From positions 1-43,232 of IMG/VR virus record IMGVR_UViG_3300031753_000014: 43,232 nt of DNA; one strand, given 5' to 3'. The translations under genes and the position numbers were made by a program. The DNA is from a virus. The notes below the pieces were generated by a model. That model was not told the DNA's origin. It was given only the letters and a program-made list of their open reading frames with translations, and ran no database searches. Below are positions 6,980 to 14,833 of this stretch, piece after piece (position 1 is the stretch's first letter; each line of letters starts with the position of its first letter).

Positions 6980-8198
6980 ATGGCCAGCGTAACGGGTACT
7001 GGAATAAGTACCCCACCCGCACAATTGGTGAACACCGTCGGATAGCTCTGGGCGGCTCTCGGCAGCAATGCCGAGATGAAAAATTCTCTCTGATCGACTT
7101 GGATGCTGAGATGCAAACAGGGCGGAAGGTCAGCGATGACCACCGTGACAGACTAAGCGAGAGAACATCCCTTGTGGATGATGCGATAGTCGGGTCTTGC
7201 GGGAATTGGAACCGCAAGAGAACAGCAGAAATGACTGTTCCATGCTTCGCGTAGAAGCAGAGTAACAATATCGCCAAGCGATTGTGCAGAAGTTCGTCGC
7301 CCCAGTGCTCGGCGACCAGGTTCTATTACCTTGCCCGACCATGTGGGCACTCGTTCGCCGCGGCAAGAAGATGGCTGGCGGCGCGCTGGTCTATCCGGAG
7401 TTCTTTCAGGAAGAGACCACCGGAGGCGCGTACTACGGCGCGCAGTTGCTCAACACCGCGCTACAAGACGTGGTGCAGCCCGCCGAGCAGCAATGGCGCT
7501 TCTACTACGAAGCGGTGGTGCTGCCGTACACCGACATCATCCTGGGACGCGGCGGGTACGCTGGCGTGGACATCGTGCGCCAGAAGTTCCAGACTGCGGC
7601 CGGTTCATTCATGCAGAAATTGGCGCGTTCGCTATGGAACGTAGCGCCGCAAAACACTTCGCTGGACATCGACGACATCGACTCGTGGATCGGGAAGACC
7701 ACCAACGTCATCGCCGGTATCGACCGCTCGGTAGCCGCCAACGCTTTCTGGAAGCCGCAAGCCAACCAAGCGGGAGGCTCCGCGCCGCTCTCTATAGCCA
7801 ACGCCGACGCCGCTTATTGGTCTACCGTGTTCGGCTACGACGAGCCGGACCTGATGGTGATGGACAACACCCGTTACGCCAACTTCAAACAGGCGTTCCA
7901 GGCCACCATCCGCTTCACGGAAAACTTGCAGGACAAAGAAGCGTTGCAACAGGGCTTCCGCTACCACTTCCTGTTCAACAACTGCGTGGTGCTGGCCGAC
8001 CGCAACTGCCTGGCCTCGGTCGCCTATATCATCAACACCAAATATATGTTCCCGGTGTTCCACGAAGCCGATTACTTCGTCATCGATCCGTGGGTGAAGC
8101 CTTCAAATCAACGCGTGCTGGTTTCAAACGTATATTTGACTTGGCAACTCGCGGACCTGTCTCCAAGAATGGGCGCCAAGATCACTTCGATTTCCTAA
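6980..8198 (+). CDS. Major capsid protein, two exons: join(6980..7038, 7274..8198), 327 aa
   Basis: Main shell protein, most likely of the HK97 fold, judged from size, position after scaffold and a mixed alpha/beta sequence typical of podovirus capsid proteins. The obvious initiation signal (GAAGGAGAA, then ATG 6980) gives only 21 codons before an in-frame TAG at 7043. The long downstream frame has no good start (GTG 7284 lacks a ribosome-binding site). Removing 7039-7273 joins ...LVNT-V-QAIVQKFVAPVLG... in frame with no stop. The V codon is split GT|C. Exon 1 contributes 19 residues plus two bases, exon 2 the remaining 307. If splicing failed, only a 21-residue peptide would be made, so intron removal is predicted to be essential for virion production. 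Confidence 0.82.
7039..7273 (+). ncRNA. Group I self-splicing intron (235 nt) in the major capsid gene
   Basis: All core helices can be drawn. P1: exon CCGT 7035-7038 with guide GCGG 7052-7055, giving the U-G wobble at the 5' splice site. P2: 7058-7064/7069-7075 with a GCAA tetraloop. P3: TTCTCTC 7084-7090/GAGAGAA 7159-7165. P4: 7098-7101/7118-7121. P5: 7104-7106/7113-7115. P6: 7122-7125/7143-7146, capped by GGTCA 7128-7132/TGACC 7137-7141 with a GCGA tetraloop. P7: GACTA 7151-7155/TAGTC 7187-7191. P8: CATCC 7166-7170/GGATG 7176-7180. P9: 7196-7202/7212-7218. Two more 3' hairpins are at 7220-7240 and 7244-7258. Terminal G is 7273. P10: exon-2 CCA 7274-7276 with TGG 7049-7051. No protein is encoded inside. 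Exact ends are inferred from pairing and frame. Confidence 0.85.
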
Positions 8199-8211
8199 AG
8201 GGAGAGCTTCG

Positions 8212-8664
8212 ATGGCTATCGTCAATTCAGTTGCAAAATTTGCCGGGGTAGGTGCGCAACTTATTCAGCGCATCGGCGTCGTCATCTTGACGGCCACCCC
8301 GCAAACGGTGACCCTTCCCGCGTCCGGATCTATTTCACCGGCGGTGACCGTTGGGTACTGGCGAGCCAAGATTTATAACCAGTCGGTAGCCATCAGCGTT
8401 ACCGCGCTGCAGATAAACGCCAGCGACGGCACCAACACCGTCACGCTTGACGAAGTTTCCCCGCAAGCGGCGTTGGCTATCACCGCCACCGCGTACCTTG
8501 ACATGGATGGAGATTTCCTTCTTGATACCGCGCCTTCCGCTTCGGCTGGCGGCGGCGGCGGCACGCTGATCTTCGGCGGTGCGACCACCTTCAACTTCCT
8601 GGTGTTCACCTCCGGCGCGGGCGGTACCGCTTCCGGCGACTTCGAGATTGCTGCGGAGCCGTAG
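8212..8664 (+). CDS. Probable capsid decoration or minor head protein (150 aa)
   Basis: Lies 13 bp after the capsid stop with GGGAGAG ahead of ATG 8212. The product is almost all beta and Thr/Ala/Ser-rich (VILTATPQTVTLPASGSISP, a YWRAKIYNQS strand pair, a Gly run SAGGGGGTL near residue 112), with no helix-forming core and no cysteine. Small beta-sandwich proteins directly after the capsid gene are often decoration or head-fibre proteins, hence the suggestion; no family is recognised. Followed by the strongest terminator-like hairpin in the window. Confidence 0.6.
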   Translation: MAIVNSVAKFAGVGAQLIQRIGVVILTATPQTVTLPASGSISPAVTVGYWRAKIYNQSVAISVTALQINASDGTNTVTLDEVSPQAALAITATAYLDMDGDFLLDTAPSASAGGGGGTLIFGGATTFNFLVFTSGAGGTASGDFEIAAEP

Positions 8665-8699
8665 ACAAGTTTGTAGTGCACGTGAGTAGGAAGGGCCGT

Positions 8700-8739
8700 G
8701 GGCAAGGTCGTTTTCGGGGCGGCCTTGCCCATACTTTTT
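8700..8739 (+). terminator. Intrinsic terminator after the capsid module
   Basis: GGGCAAGG (8700-8707) pairs perfectly with CCTTGCCC (8723-8730), extended by CG/CG inside, followed by ATAC and TTTTT. It separates the capsid-decoration transcript from the adaptor gene and would lower tail-gene expression relative to capsid. Confidence 0.72.
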
Positions 8740-8749
8740 GGAGCACACT

Positions 8750-10006
8750 TTGTTAATTGGAGACTTGGTTCAGGATGTGAGAGAAGCGGTGACCGACCAG
8801 CCGCAGACTCTTCCTCCGCCTTTCCAGACAGCGTTGCCGACGCTTAGTTTGATTGCTTCGGCAAATCCTCTAGCGCAAGTGCCCTATACCTTCACTTTTA
8901 CATCAACCAATAATTGGGGCGAAAGCCAACCTTCCGGGGAAGTAACCATTACCCCCGGACCAGGTCAAGCCATTCAAATTAGCGGAGGTTTTTTCCCTGG
9001 CCCCGGTGTCGGCTTGCGCGGGTATGTTGCCGTCGGCGGAGGACCGGGAACAGAAACAAATTATTTTATTATTCCAGTGATCAATGGCGTAGCCAGCCTG
9101 CCGTTTATCTTCGATCTATCGTTGCCCACTTTAGTTGCCGCGCCACCATCGCGCAACACCGCGTATCTGCCGGACACCAACGGGGATGCTATTTCTGCTG
9201 GCACATTGTTTCGCTGGATCAACCGTGCCCTGGAACTGGCTTCAGAAACCGTTGGCGGCCTACTCGATTACTCCGGCATCAGCACGGTTTCCGGAGTGCC
9301 GCAATATATTGCGCCGGGACTATGGAGCAAAATTTCAACGCTCTGGTATGACGGCTACCCGCTGGCCATGGATGACGCGGGAACCTTTTTCCGGCGCAAC
9401 ACTATCACCGCGTCGATTCTCGCCTCGGTAGGCACTTCGCTTCTGACCGACCGCATGATGCTGGAAGTGTGGCCGCAGCCTTCGCGCACCGCCGCGCAAA
9501 CCACCCTCGCGCAAGCCTTGACCGCGACCGCCACGCAAGCGGTGCTCACTTCCATGCAAGGATTCCTGCTCACCGACGGCATGGCCAACATCAACGGCGA
9601 AATCGTGTCCTACAACGGCATTTCCGGAACCACGCTCAAAGGATTGATTCGCGGGCTATCCGGAACCACACCCACCGCGCAAGTGGCCGGAGCGCAAGTC
9701 AATGAACTGAATATGTTTTGGCAGGGCTTCCGGCGCTACGCCCCGGCGTTCAAGCCCGGAGATTCCATGTTGAGCATCCCTGTGCCGGTGGGCTGGAACG
9801 CGCATATTTTCAAGTATGTGCTGGGCCGCGCTAAACTCGCCGAGCAAAACGTCGGCGACTTCAGCAAGCTCGAAGAGTCCTTGGTTAAAAGCCTTTCCGA
9901 CTGGCAACGCGCCAACAAAGTAACCACCGGGCCTCGCCAGGTCGGAGAGCAAACGAACTCTCTTGAGGTTATGAACAACATGGGCGGGGGGTTTGTAATT
10001 CCTTGA
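8750..10006 (+). CDS. Head-tail adaptor (connector) protein with inserted Ig-like domain (418 aa)
   Basis: The start TTG 8750 is preferred (GGAG at 8740-8743); TTG 8738 in the same frame is possible. Residues 1-16 (LLIGDLVQDVREAVTD) and the later ISAGTLFRWINRALELASE...IAPGLWSKISTLWYDGYPL match the two halves of the usual podovirus adaptor pattern, a helical ring protein under the portal. They are split by about 110 residues of beta-rich, Pro/Gly/Thr sequence (YTFTFTSTNNWGESQPSGE ... RGYVAVGGG) that looks like an FN3/Ig unit also seen in the nozzle and fibre genes. The C-terminal third (VPVGWNAHIFKYVLGRAKLAEQ) is helical. The call is family-pattern based, not certain. Confidence 0.65.
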   Translation: MLIGDLVQDVREAVTDQPQTLPPPFQTALPTLSLIASANPLAQVPYTFTFTSTNNWGESQPSGEVTITPGPGQAIQISGGFFPGPGVGLRGYVAVGGGPGTETNYFIIPVINGVASLPFIFDLSLPTLVAAPPSRNTAYLPDTNGDAISAGTLFRWINRALELASETVGGLLDYSGISTVSGVPQYIAPGLWSKISTLWYDGYPLAMDDAGTFFRRNTITASILASVGTSLLTDRMMLEVWPQPSRTAAQTTLAQALTATATQAVLTSMQGFLLTDGMANINGEIVSYNGISGTTLKGLIRGLSGTTPTAQVAGAQVNELNMFWQGFRRYAPAFKPGDSMLSIPVPVGWNAHIFKYVLGRAKLAEQNVGDFSKLEESLVKSLSDWQRANKVTTGPRQVGEQTNSLEVMNNMGGGFVIP

Positions 10007-10019
10007 TATACTTGACGTT

Positions 10020-10601
10020 ATGACACATTTTACTTACATCTACACGCTCACCGATCCTCGAGATGGACTAATTTATTACGTCGGGCGCACCAACAGTCCT
10101 AAACGGAGGAATTGGGAGCATCGCAATAAATCAAAGGCACTGACTTACTCGCCTTGGCATCAAGAATTGCTTGCCGCTGGCCTGCGTCCATTGATGGAAG
10201 TAGTAGAAGAGGTTTCCGGTACAGGTGTAATAGCAGAACGCATGTGGATAGCGAAATTAAGAGAAGATGGGCACCCTTTAGTCAATTCGTGGAGATTTAT
10301 TCAAGGCCCGATCGGTGAAGGCAAAACAACATTTCGTGGCAAAGAGGTTATGTCCGCCGAGGAAGTTAGGCAATGGCGAGCAAGAGATATTCAGTCGAAG
10401 TGGCAGAAATGGTGGGACTCACTGCCAGCAGAAGAAAAGTCGCGGAGACAGCGCAATAGGACGAACGCAAAATCACGGCAAGCGGGACGCGACTTTTGGT
10501 CAAAGATGTCTCCAGAGGAAAGACAGGAGTTTTGCCGTAAACGCTGGGAGCGGATGTCGCCAGAAAACAGGGCTAAGGTTTTGGCCGGGAACAAGAAATG
10601 A
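10020..10601 (+). CDS. GIY-YIG homing-type endonuclease (193 aa)
   Basis: Nuclease domain residues 1-95: YIYTLTDP (6-13) and YYVGRTNSPKRR (19-30) form the GIY-YIG signature with the following Arg, then H34, and an Asn/Glu-containing segment with the catalytic Glu in IAERMW. The C-terminal half is basic and helical and contains three short repeats beginning MS(A/P)E(E/N) (near residues 111, 164 and 180), as in DNA-binding tails of phage homing nucleases. It sits between adaptor and nozzle genes; ATG 10020 has no ribosome-binding site and the stop overlaps the nozzle ATG (ATGA). It may be a mobile insertion that has become translationally coupled to the nozzle gene. Confidence 0.85.
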   Translation: MTHFTYIYTLTDPRDGLIYYVGRTNSPKRRNWEHRNKSKALTYSPWHQELLAAGLRPLMEVVEEVSGTGVIAERMWIAKLREDGHPLVNSWRFIQGPIGEGKTTFRGKEVMSAEEVRQWRARDIQSKWQKWWDSLPAEEKSRRQRNRTNAKSRQAGRDFWSKMSPEERQEFCRKRWERMSPENRAKVLAGNKK

Positions 10602-11719
10602 GTCCCGCTTACAAAGCCATTCCTACAAAGCCTTTTCTAAAAGGGCTGATGGCCTCCTCCGACCCGTACACGCAACCGGGTGGAACGTTTCCTCGCGGCT
10701 CAAATCTTCTGCTCAACAAGCGCGGAGCTCTGGACGTTTGCGACGGAACGCAACTGGTACACGCTTTTAACGGACAAGTGCAAAGCGGACGCGGGAAAAT
10801 TCTTTGCACCTTTCTGTTCTCGCCTACCGGAGTATCGAGCTATTATCTCGCACTCGCGCAGGCGCTCGATCTGCCGCTCGGGCCTCCGCTAAATCTGGCG
10901 GTAGCTACGGCGGGGGGGGGATTACTTGGCGCGGGCACTTACTATTACCTGGTGACCGCGCTCGACGGAGTAGGCGGTGAAACAACCTCAGCGGGAGAAG
11001 TAGCCGTTGCTACCGGAGCTAACGGCAAGAACACCCTTACTTGGGGTGTTGTGCCTAACGCAGCGGGCTATAACGTCTATCGGTCTTCATCCGCGGGGAC
11101 GGAAGTGCTGCTTACCGGAAGTTCCAGTGCTGTCCTACCTGTGCCGCAAGTTGCCACTGGAGGGCTTTCTGTTTCTTTTGTGGATGATGGGACTACCTCC
11201 ACCGGACCGACGCTACCTATTTTTGCTATCTCTAAAGGCAATAACGATCATTTCGACGTGATCGTAGTCATCGCAGGAGCAGGATTCCCTAATCTGGCGC
11301 ATGGCTTGAGTGTGATGTTCACAGGGGTCACGCCAGCCACATTCAACGGGACCTTTCCGATTGATATAACTACCGGGCCAAACGTGGTTTCCGTGGTGAA
11401 TCCGAGTGTTCCTAAAAACACCAGCGGAACCGGCGGGACTATTACCCTGTCGAATAATATTCCACCGCCGCTAGTGGATACCACCCAGCAAATCGTGCTG
11501 TTCCGGATGCCGGTAATTGTGGGTTCGCCTGCGTCTCTTCCGGTGTCCTACAACAACTCCAATATCGTTGCGCTCTTTCCAGCCAATCTTACTTTCCTTG
11601 CCTCGGGTGGAACTTCCGGAGGAGTCAGTGGCGGCGGCGGCGGCGGATCTGGCGGCGGCGGTGGGACCGGCGGTGGCGGTGCAGGTGGTGGAAGAGGAGG
11701 GCCAATAAACATCTTCTAA
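10598..11719 (+). CDS. Tail nozzle / gp10-like protein, N-terminal part (373 aa)
   Basis: Together with the next gene this appears to form the nozzle that plugs the short tail (the P22 gp10 / T7 gp12-like role). Residues 15-55 (MASSDPYTQPGGTFPRGSNL, NKRGALDVCDG) match the opening of such proteins. Then come an FN3-like unit about residues 100-200 (GAGTYYYLVTALDGVGGETT...AAGYNVYRSSSAGTE) and a second beta unit about 213-275 (NLAHGLSVMFTGVTPATFNG) with the 'HGL..G...GV...FNGTF' pattern repeated in the next gene. The last 35 residues are a Gly run (GGVSGGGGGGSGGGG...) ending PINIF. The TAATG overlap couples it to the second half. A single uninterrupted protein would be the family norm. Confidence 0.62.
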   Translation: MSPAYKAIPTKPFLKGLMASSDPYTQPGGTFPRGSNLLLNKRGALDVCDGTQLVHAFNGQVQSGRGKILCTFLFSPTGVSSYYLALAQALDLPLGPPLNLAVATAGGGLLGAGTYYYLVTALDGVGGETTSAGEVAVATGANGKNTLTWGVVPNAAGYNVYRSSSAGTEVLLTGSSSAVLPVPQVATGGLSVSFVDDGTTSTGPTLPIFAISKGNNDHFDVIVVIAGAGFPNLAHGLSVMFTGVTPATFNGTFPIDITTGPNVVSVVNPSVPKNTSGTGGTITLSNNIPPPLVDTTQQIVLFRMPVIVGSPASLPVSYNNSNIVALFPANLTFLASGGTSGGVSGGGGGGSGGGGGTGGGGAGGGRGGPINIF

Positions 11720-13410
11720 TGCCTCTGCAAATGGTGGAGTTTACAAACCGGGTGGCTATCGCGTTGGGAAACGCCTTTCCACCCCAACTTTTTTCCGATC
11801 CCGGAACGAAAGTGAATCCGGCCGTCACCGCCGTTATCTCGGCTATTTCCGTGGATGCGTTTGGAGTGGTTACGGTGACCACTTCCACGGCGCACGGCCT
11901 CACCGCCGGGTCGAACGCGCAGATTTCCGGACAGGGCGCTTACAACGGAGCGTTCCCGGTTTTGGCGGTGCCCTCGGCCACCCAATTCATTGTGCGCAAT
12001 CTCGCGGCCATCGGACAAGGGGCTTCCGCCGGCGGGACGTTTACAGCAACGGCAGTCATCATCACCAGTTCTTTCACTCCCGCTTTCCCGCAGTGGTCGG
12101 CAACCACGGTTTTCAATGTGAACGCTATCGTCCAGCCCACTGCGGCCAACGGGCACTTCTACAAAGCGATTCAGAACGGAACTTCCGGTGGCGTGCAGCC
12201 CGTATTCCCGACCGGAACGGGACAGCAAGTTGCCGATGGCTCGGTGATCTGGCAGGAAGCGGGATTGACCAACACCGCCGCCCCCGCGCCTCCCGGCGCT
12301 TCTCATCTGTTCGTTCATGCCGGTTCGCTGTGGGCCTGGAATACCTCGCCAAGCAACACGGCTAGCGGAATTGACGGCCCGTGCTCGCTGCGCATGAGCG
12401 ACGTCAATAACCCGACTTCGTGGAATCCTCTCAATCAGGCGTTCCTCGACAAAGACGACGGCACCGAAGGCATGGGGCTGGCTTCGTTTACCATCACCGC
12501 GCAGGGCATTCCGCCAGAAGGATCGCTAATCGCTTTCAAGAATTACAACACCTACGAAATTGTGGGGGTGTTCGGTTCGCCCACCCTGACTATCCAGCGA
12601 ACCAAAAGCGATATGGGCTGTCTCGCGCCGCGCAGCATCCAATTCGTTCCCGGTTTCGGCATCATGCGCTTCACGCATCTAGGCTTCGCCGTTTTTGATG
12701 GCGTGGATGACCGCATCGTGAGCGAGGATATTCGCCCGTACCTGTTTCCCACCGCGGACTTCAGCGAAAACGATATTGTTGTACTGGACGCCAGTTTCCA
12801 GTACGGCATCTGGGGATTCCAGACCGCCAACCCGCCCATGTACTGCGCGGCCTGCCCTATCGGATCGAGTGCAGGGCAACTCACCCGCATCTTCTGCTAC
12901 GACTTGGTGCTCAAGGCGTGGACCGCTCCGGTAGACCTGCCGTGGGCTATCTCCACCGCCGCGCAGTTCCGCTCCACCAGCGCCAATCCAGTAACCATCC
13001 TCGGAGGATTTTCAGACGGCTTGCTATCCCGCTGGCAGGCTGGCGACCAACTCTGGGATGTCGGCGCGACCGGAGCGCGCAGCCCTTCACAAGTCACTTT
13101 CAGCGTTAAATTGCCGGAAACTATTTCGCAGTCAGCGGACCAGAAATTGAATTGCCGGAGAGTCGCTATTCGTGGGATCGCGACCTCGGCGGTAGGGGTT
13201 TTGAACGTCGTTCCGGTGGTGAACGGAGCAAATAAGCCTTCGCAGCCGTACGCTGTTCCAGCCTCCGGAGACTTTGAAGTGTTCTGTTCATTCATGCTCG
13301 ATGGTTTGCGATTTTCCGCTGTAGTCTCGGGCAGTGGTCAACTGGAACTGAACCGCTTTTCCTTCCACGTAACACAGAAGGAAGTGGGCGCGGCCAAGGT
13401 GATTTCGTGA
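11719..13410 (+). CDS. Tail nozzle / gp10-like protein, C-terminal part (563 aa)
   Basis: ATG 11719 overlaps the stop of the preceding gene. The N-terminus (MPLQMVEFTNRVAIALGNAF) reads like the middle of a nozzle protein. Residues 40-105 are an inserted 'HGL' beta unit (TAHGLTAGSNAQISGQGAYNG) and 125-180 a second (TVFNVNAIVQPTAANGHFYK). Residues 280-345 carry the family-typical stretch QRTKSDMGCLAPRSIQFVPG...RFTHLGFAVFDG followed by IVSEDIRPYL, as in beta-propeller nozzles; the remainder is beta-rich. It overlaps the next gene by GTGA. Role: closing and opening the DNA channel, acting with fibres at infection. Confidence 0.68.
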   Translation: MPLQMVEFTNRVAIALGNAFPPQLFSDPGTKVNPAVTAVISAISVDAFGVVTVTTSTAHGLTAGSNAQISGQGAYNGAFPVLAVPSATQFIVRNLAAIGQGASAGGTFTATAVIITSSFTPAFPQWSATTVFNVNAIVQPTAANGHFYKAIQNGTSGGVQPVFPTGTGQQVADGSVIWQEAGLTNTAAPAPPGASHLFVHAGSLWAWNTSPSNTASGIDGPCSLRMSDVNNPTSWNPLNQAFLDKDDGTEGMGLASFTITAQGIPPEGSLIAFKNYNTYEIVGVFGSPTLTIQRTKSDMGCLAPRSIQFVPGFGIMRFTHLGFAVFDGVDDRIVSEDIRPYLFPTADFSENDIVVLDASFQYGIWGFQTANPPMYCAACPIGSSAGQLTRIFCYDLVLKAWTAPVDLPWAISTAAQFRSTSANPVTILGGFSDGLLSRWQAGDQLWDVGATGARSPSQVTFSVKLPETISQSADQKLNCRRVAIRGIATSAVGVLNVVPVVNGANKPSQPYAVPASGDFEVFCSFMLDGLRFSAVVSGSGQLELNRFSFHVTQKEVGAAKVIS

Positions 13411-13787
13411 GTGTGAAAATCCGCAATCTGGTTGTAGGCGAAGCACTTCCGGAACGGTTGTGCACCGGCTATGAAACCGGACAGTGTGATCCGCGCTGGA
13501 TTTGGGTAGCGGAACGGGACGGGAAGCCGGTAGCGATTTTGGTCACCGCGCCAGCGCATGTGGTGGTGATCCTTATGCGCTTGGTGGCCACCGAAAATGC
13601 CGAACCTTTGGATGTGCGTGCGTTGCTGGTGAACGCCATGGCCGCCATCAAGGAACGCGGGTACGCGGGCTATGTAACCTGGGTGGACCCCACCAAAGAA
13701 TCCGAGAAGACGCTGATGGAAATTATCAAGACATCCGGTGGAGGGCAATGGGACCGACCGCAAGTAGCGTGTTACGGAGCCGCATGA
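13407..13787 (+). CDS. GNAT-fold-like small protein (126 aa)
   Basis: GTG 13407 overlaps the nozzle stop. The order of elements (WIWVAERDGKPVAILVTAPA strand pair, a VVVILMRLVAT strand, then an AMAAIKERGYAGYVTWVDP helix-strand and a final helix MEIIKTSGGGQWDRP) resembles a reduced acetyl-CoA-type N-acyltransferase fold. Small GNAT-like proteins occur beside internal virion genes in T7-like phages, which fits the position here. I cannot see a clear acetyl-CoA loop (Q/RxxGxG/A), so enzymatic activity is doubtful. Confidence 0.5.
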   Translation: MSVKIRNLVVGEALPERLCTGYETGQCDPRWIWVAERDGKPVAILVTAPAHVVVILMRLVATENAEPLDVRALLVNAMAAIKERGYAGYVTWVDPTKESEKTLMEIIKTSGGGQWDRPQVACYGAA

Positions 13788-14186
13788 ATGCCGGACTTCG
13801 GGGTAAGCGAGATTATCGGGTTAATTGGGGCGCTGGCCAGCGGAGTCGGTGTGGGCACCTCGCTTTACTCGGCGGCCAATCAGCCCGGAGCTCCCAAGCC
13901 GGTAACTCCGTCTCCCGCGCAGGTTACTGCCGATGCGACCAAGACGCGCACGGCGCAGGAGGCTTCGCTATCGCAGCAGTTTCCGGGGATTCAAGCGGCC
14001 ACCGGAGGTTCTTTGGCACCTGAAGCATGGGTTCGATTAGCGGAACTAATCTCCGGGCAGGCTGGCACGCCGGGGATTGGCTCTGCGGGACAGGACTTGC
14101 TTTCTAAGTTACAAGTTAGTTCCGGTGCGACCAATTCAACGGTCAACACCGGGCCGGGCTTAACTGCCAGCGGGTACGGAGCGTAA
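13788..14186 (+). CDS. Putative internal virion / membrane-active structural protein (132 aa)
   Basis: ATG 13788 directly abuts the previous stop. The N-terminus (VSEIIGLIGALASGVGVGTSLY) is a hydrophobic Gly-rich helix capable of entering a membrane. The rest is Gln/Ala/Thr-rich and probably extended, with a helix near residues 80-90 (EAWVRLAELISG). The next two gene products have a comparable build, together resembling the ejection-protein cluster of short-tailed phages. The role is inferred from context. Confidence 0.55.
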   Translation: MPDFGVSEIIGLIGALASGVGVGTSLYSAANQPGAPKPVTPSPAQVTADATKTRTAQEASLSQQFPGIQAATGGSLAPEAWVRLAELISGQAGTPGIGSAGQDLLSKLQVSSGATNSTVNTGPGLTASGYGA

Positions 14187-14188
14187 CT

Positions 14189-14833
14189 ATGCCTGAGGTC
14201 CTCGGCAATATCGGAGGGTTGTTCAAGACCGCGGCTCCCGCCATCGGCGGAATCACTGCGGGTGCCGGGCTCCTCGGCAATATCATGAATTCCATCACCC
14301 GCGGGAAAGAAGTGAGCAACCTGCAGTCGGCGGAAAAGAAGTTTGCCGATCTGACCCCGGAAAAACTGGCTGGATTGGTGTCCCGCGCCGAACAACCTCT
14401 CGATGCCAGCCTAGTGCAAGGCATCAACAATCAAGTGCAGGCGGATATGGCCTCGCGCGGGCTTTCCGAAGCGCCAGGAATTTTCGCGGCCGGGGAAGCG
14501 CAAGCGCTCGCACCTTACAAACTACAGGAGCAGCAAAACGCGCTGCAATTGATTATGAAACAGATGGGCCTACCCATCGAGTACGCGCAGGCCATCTTGG
14601 GAGCGGTTGGACCGAACGCGGATGTGTCGCGCATTCTCGCGTTGCTGATGAACCAGAACAATCCGGGCGGTGGAACACCAGTTGATACCGGGAATATCGG
14701 TGCGCTCGTAAAGTTAATTCAGTCCTCGCAGATGCCGGGGCAGTCGCCCACCGCGTCGCCATTGCCTGCATGGGACGGCGGAGCCACCACCGGAGACGCG
14801 ACCATAGCCAATGCCGGAGGGATTAGCGCGTGA
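14189..14833 (+). CDS. Putative DNA ejection / internal virion protein (214 aa)
   Basis: Starts 2 bp after the previous stop; its own stop overlaps the next gene start. Residues 1-35 are a Gly/Ala-rich hydrophobic helix (AAPAIGGITAGAGLLGNIMN). Residues 45-130 are helical, Gln/Ala-rich (GINNQVQADMASRGLSEAPG... a pattern often seen in small phage pilot-type proteins), then a Gly/Pro/Ser C-terminus. The combination of an N-terminal membrane-prone segment and a long soluble helix fits a protein injected into the host envelope. No homology-level proof. Confidence 0.55.
   Translation: MPEVLGNIGGLFKTAAPAIGGITAGAGLLGNIMNSITRGKEVSNLQSAEKKFADLTPEKLAGLVSRAEQPLDASLVQGINNQVQADMASRGLSEAPGIFAAGEAQALAPYKLQEQQNALQLIMKQMGLPIEYAQAILGAVGPNADVSRILALLMNQNNPGGGTPVDTGNIGALVKLIQSSQMPGQSPTASPLPAWDGGATTGDATIANAGGISA

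Noticed and set aside
6940-7143. N-terminal extension of the HNH frame to 7143
   Set aside because: It runs antisense through capsid exon 1 and the intron and lacks any nuclease-like sequence; ATG 6939 is a natural start.
6403-7254. 283-codon + strand open frame opposite the HNH gene and across the intron
   Set aside because: It is the complement of the HNH gene and intron; the opposite strand has the HNH catalytic motifs and the intron folds on its own, so this frame is a shadow.
7331-8251. 306-codon + strand frame overlapping the capsid gene
   Set aside because: Arg/Ala/Gly/His-rich out-of-frame shadow of the capsid gene.
10007-10610. GIY-YIG gene as an intron-encoded nuclease
   Set aside because: Adaptor and nozzle frames on either side are separate complete genes, not halves of one; no group I core found.
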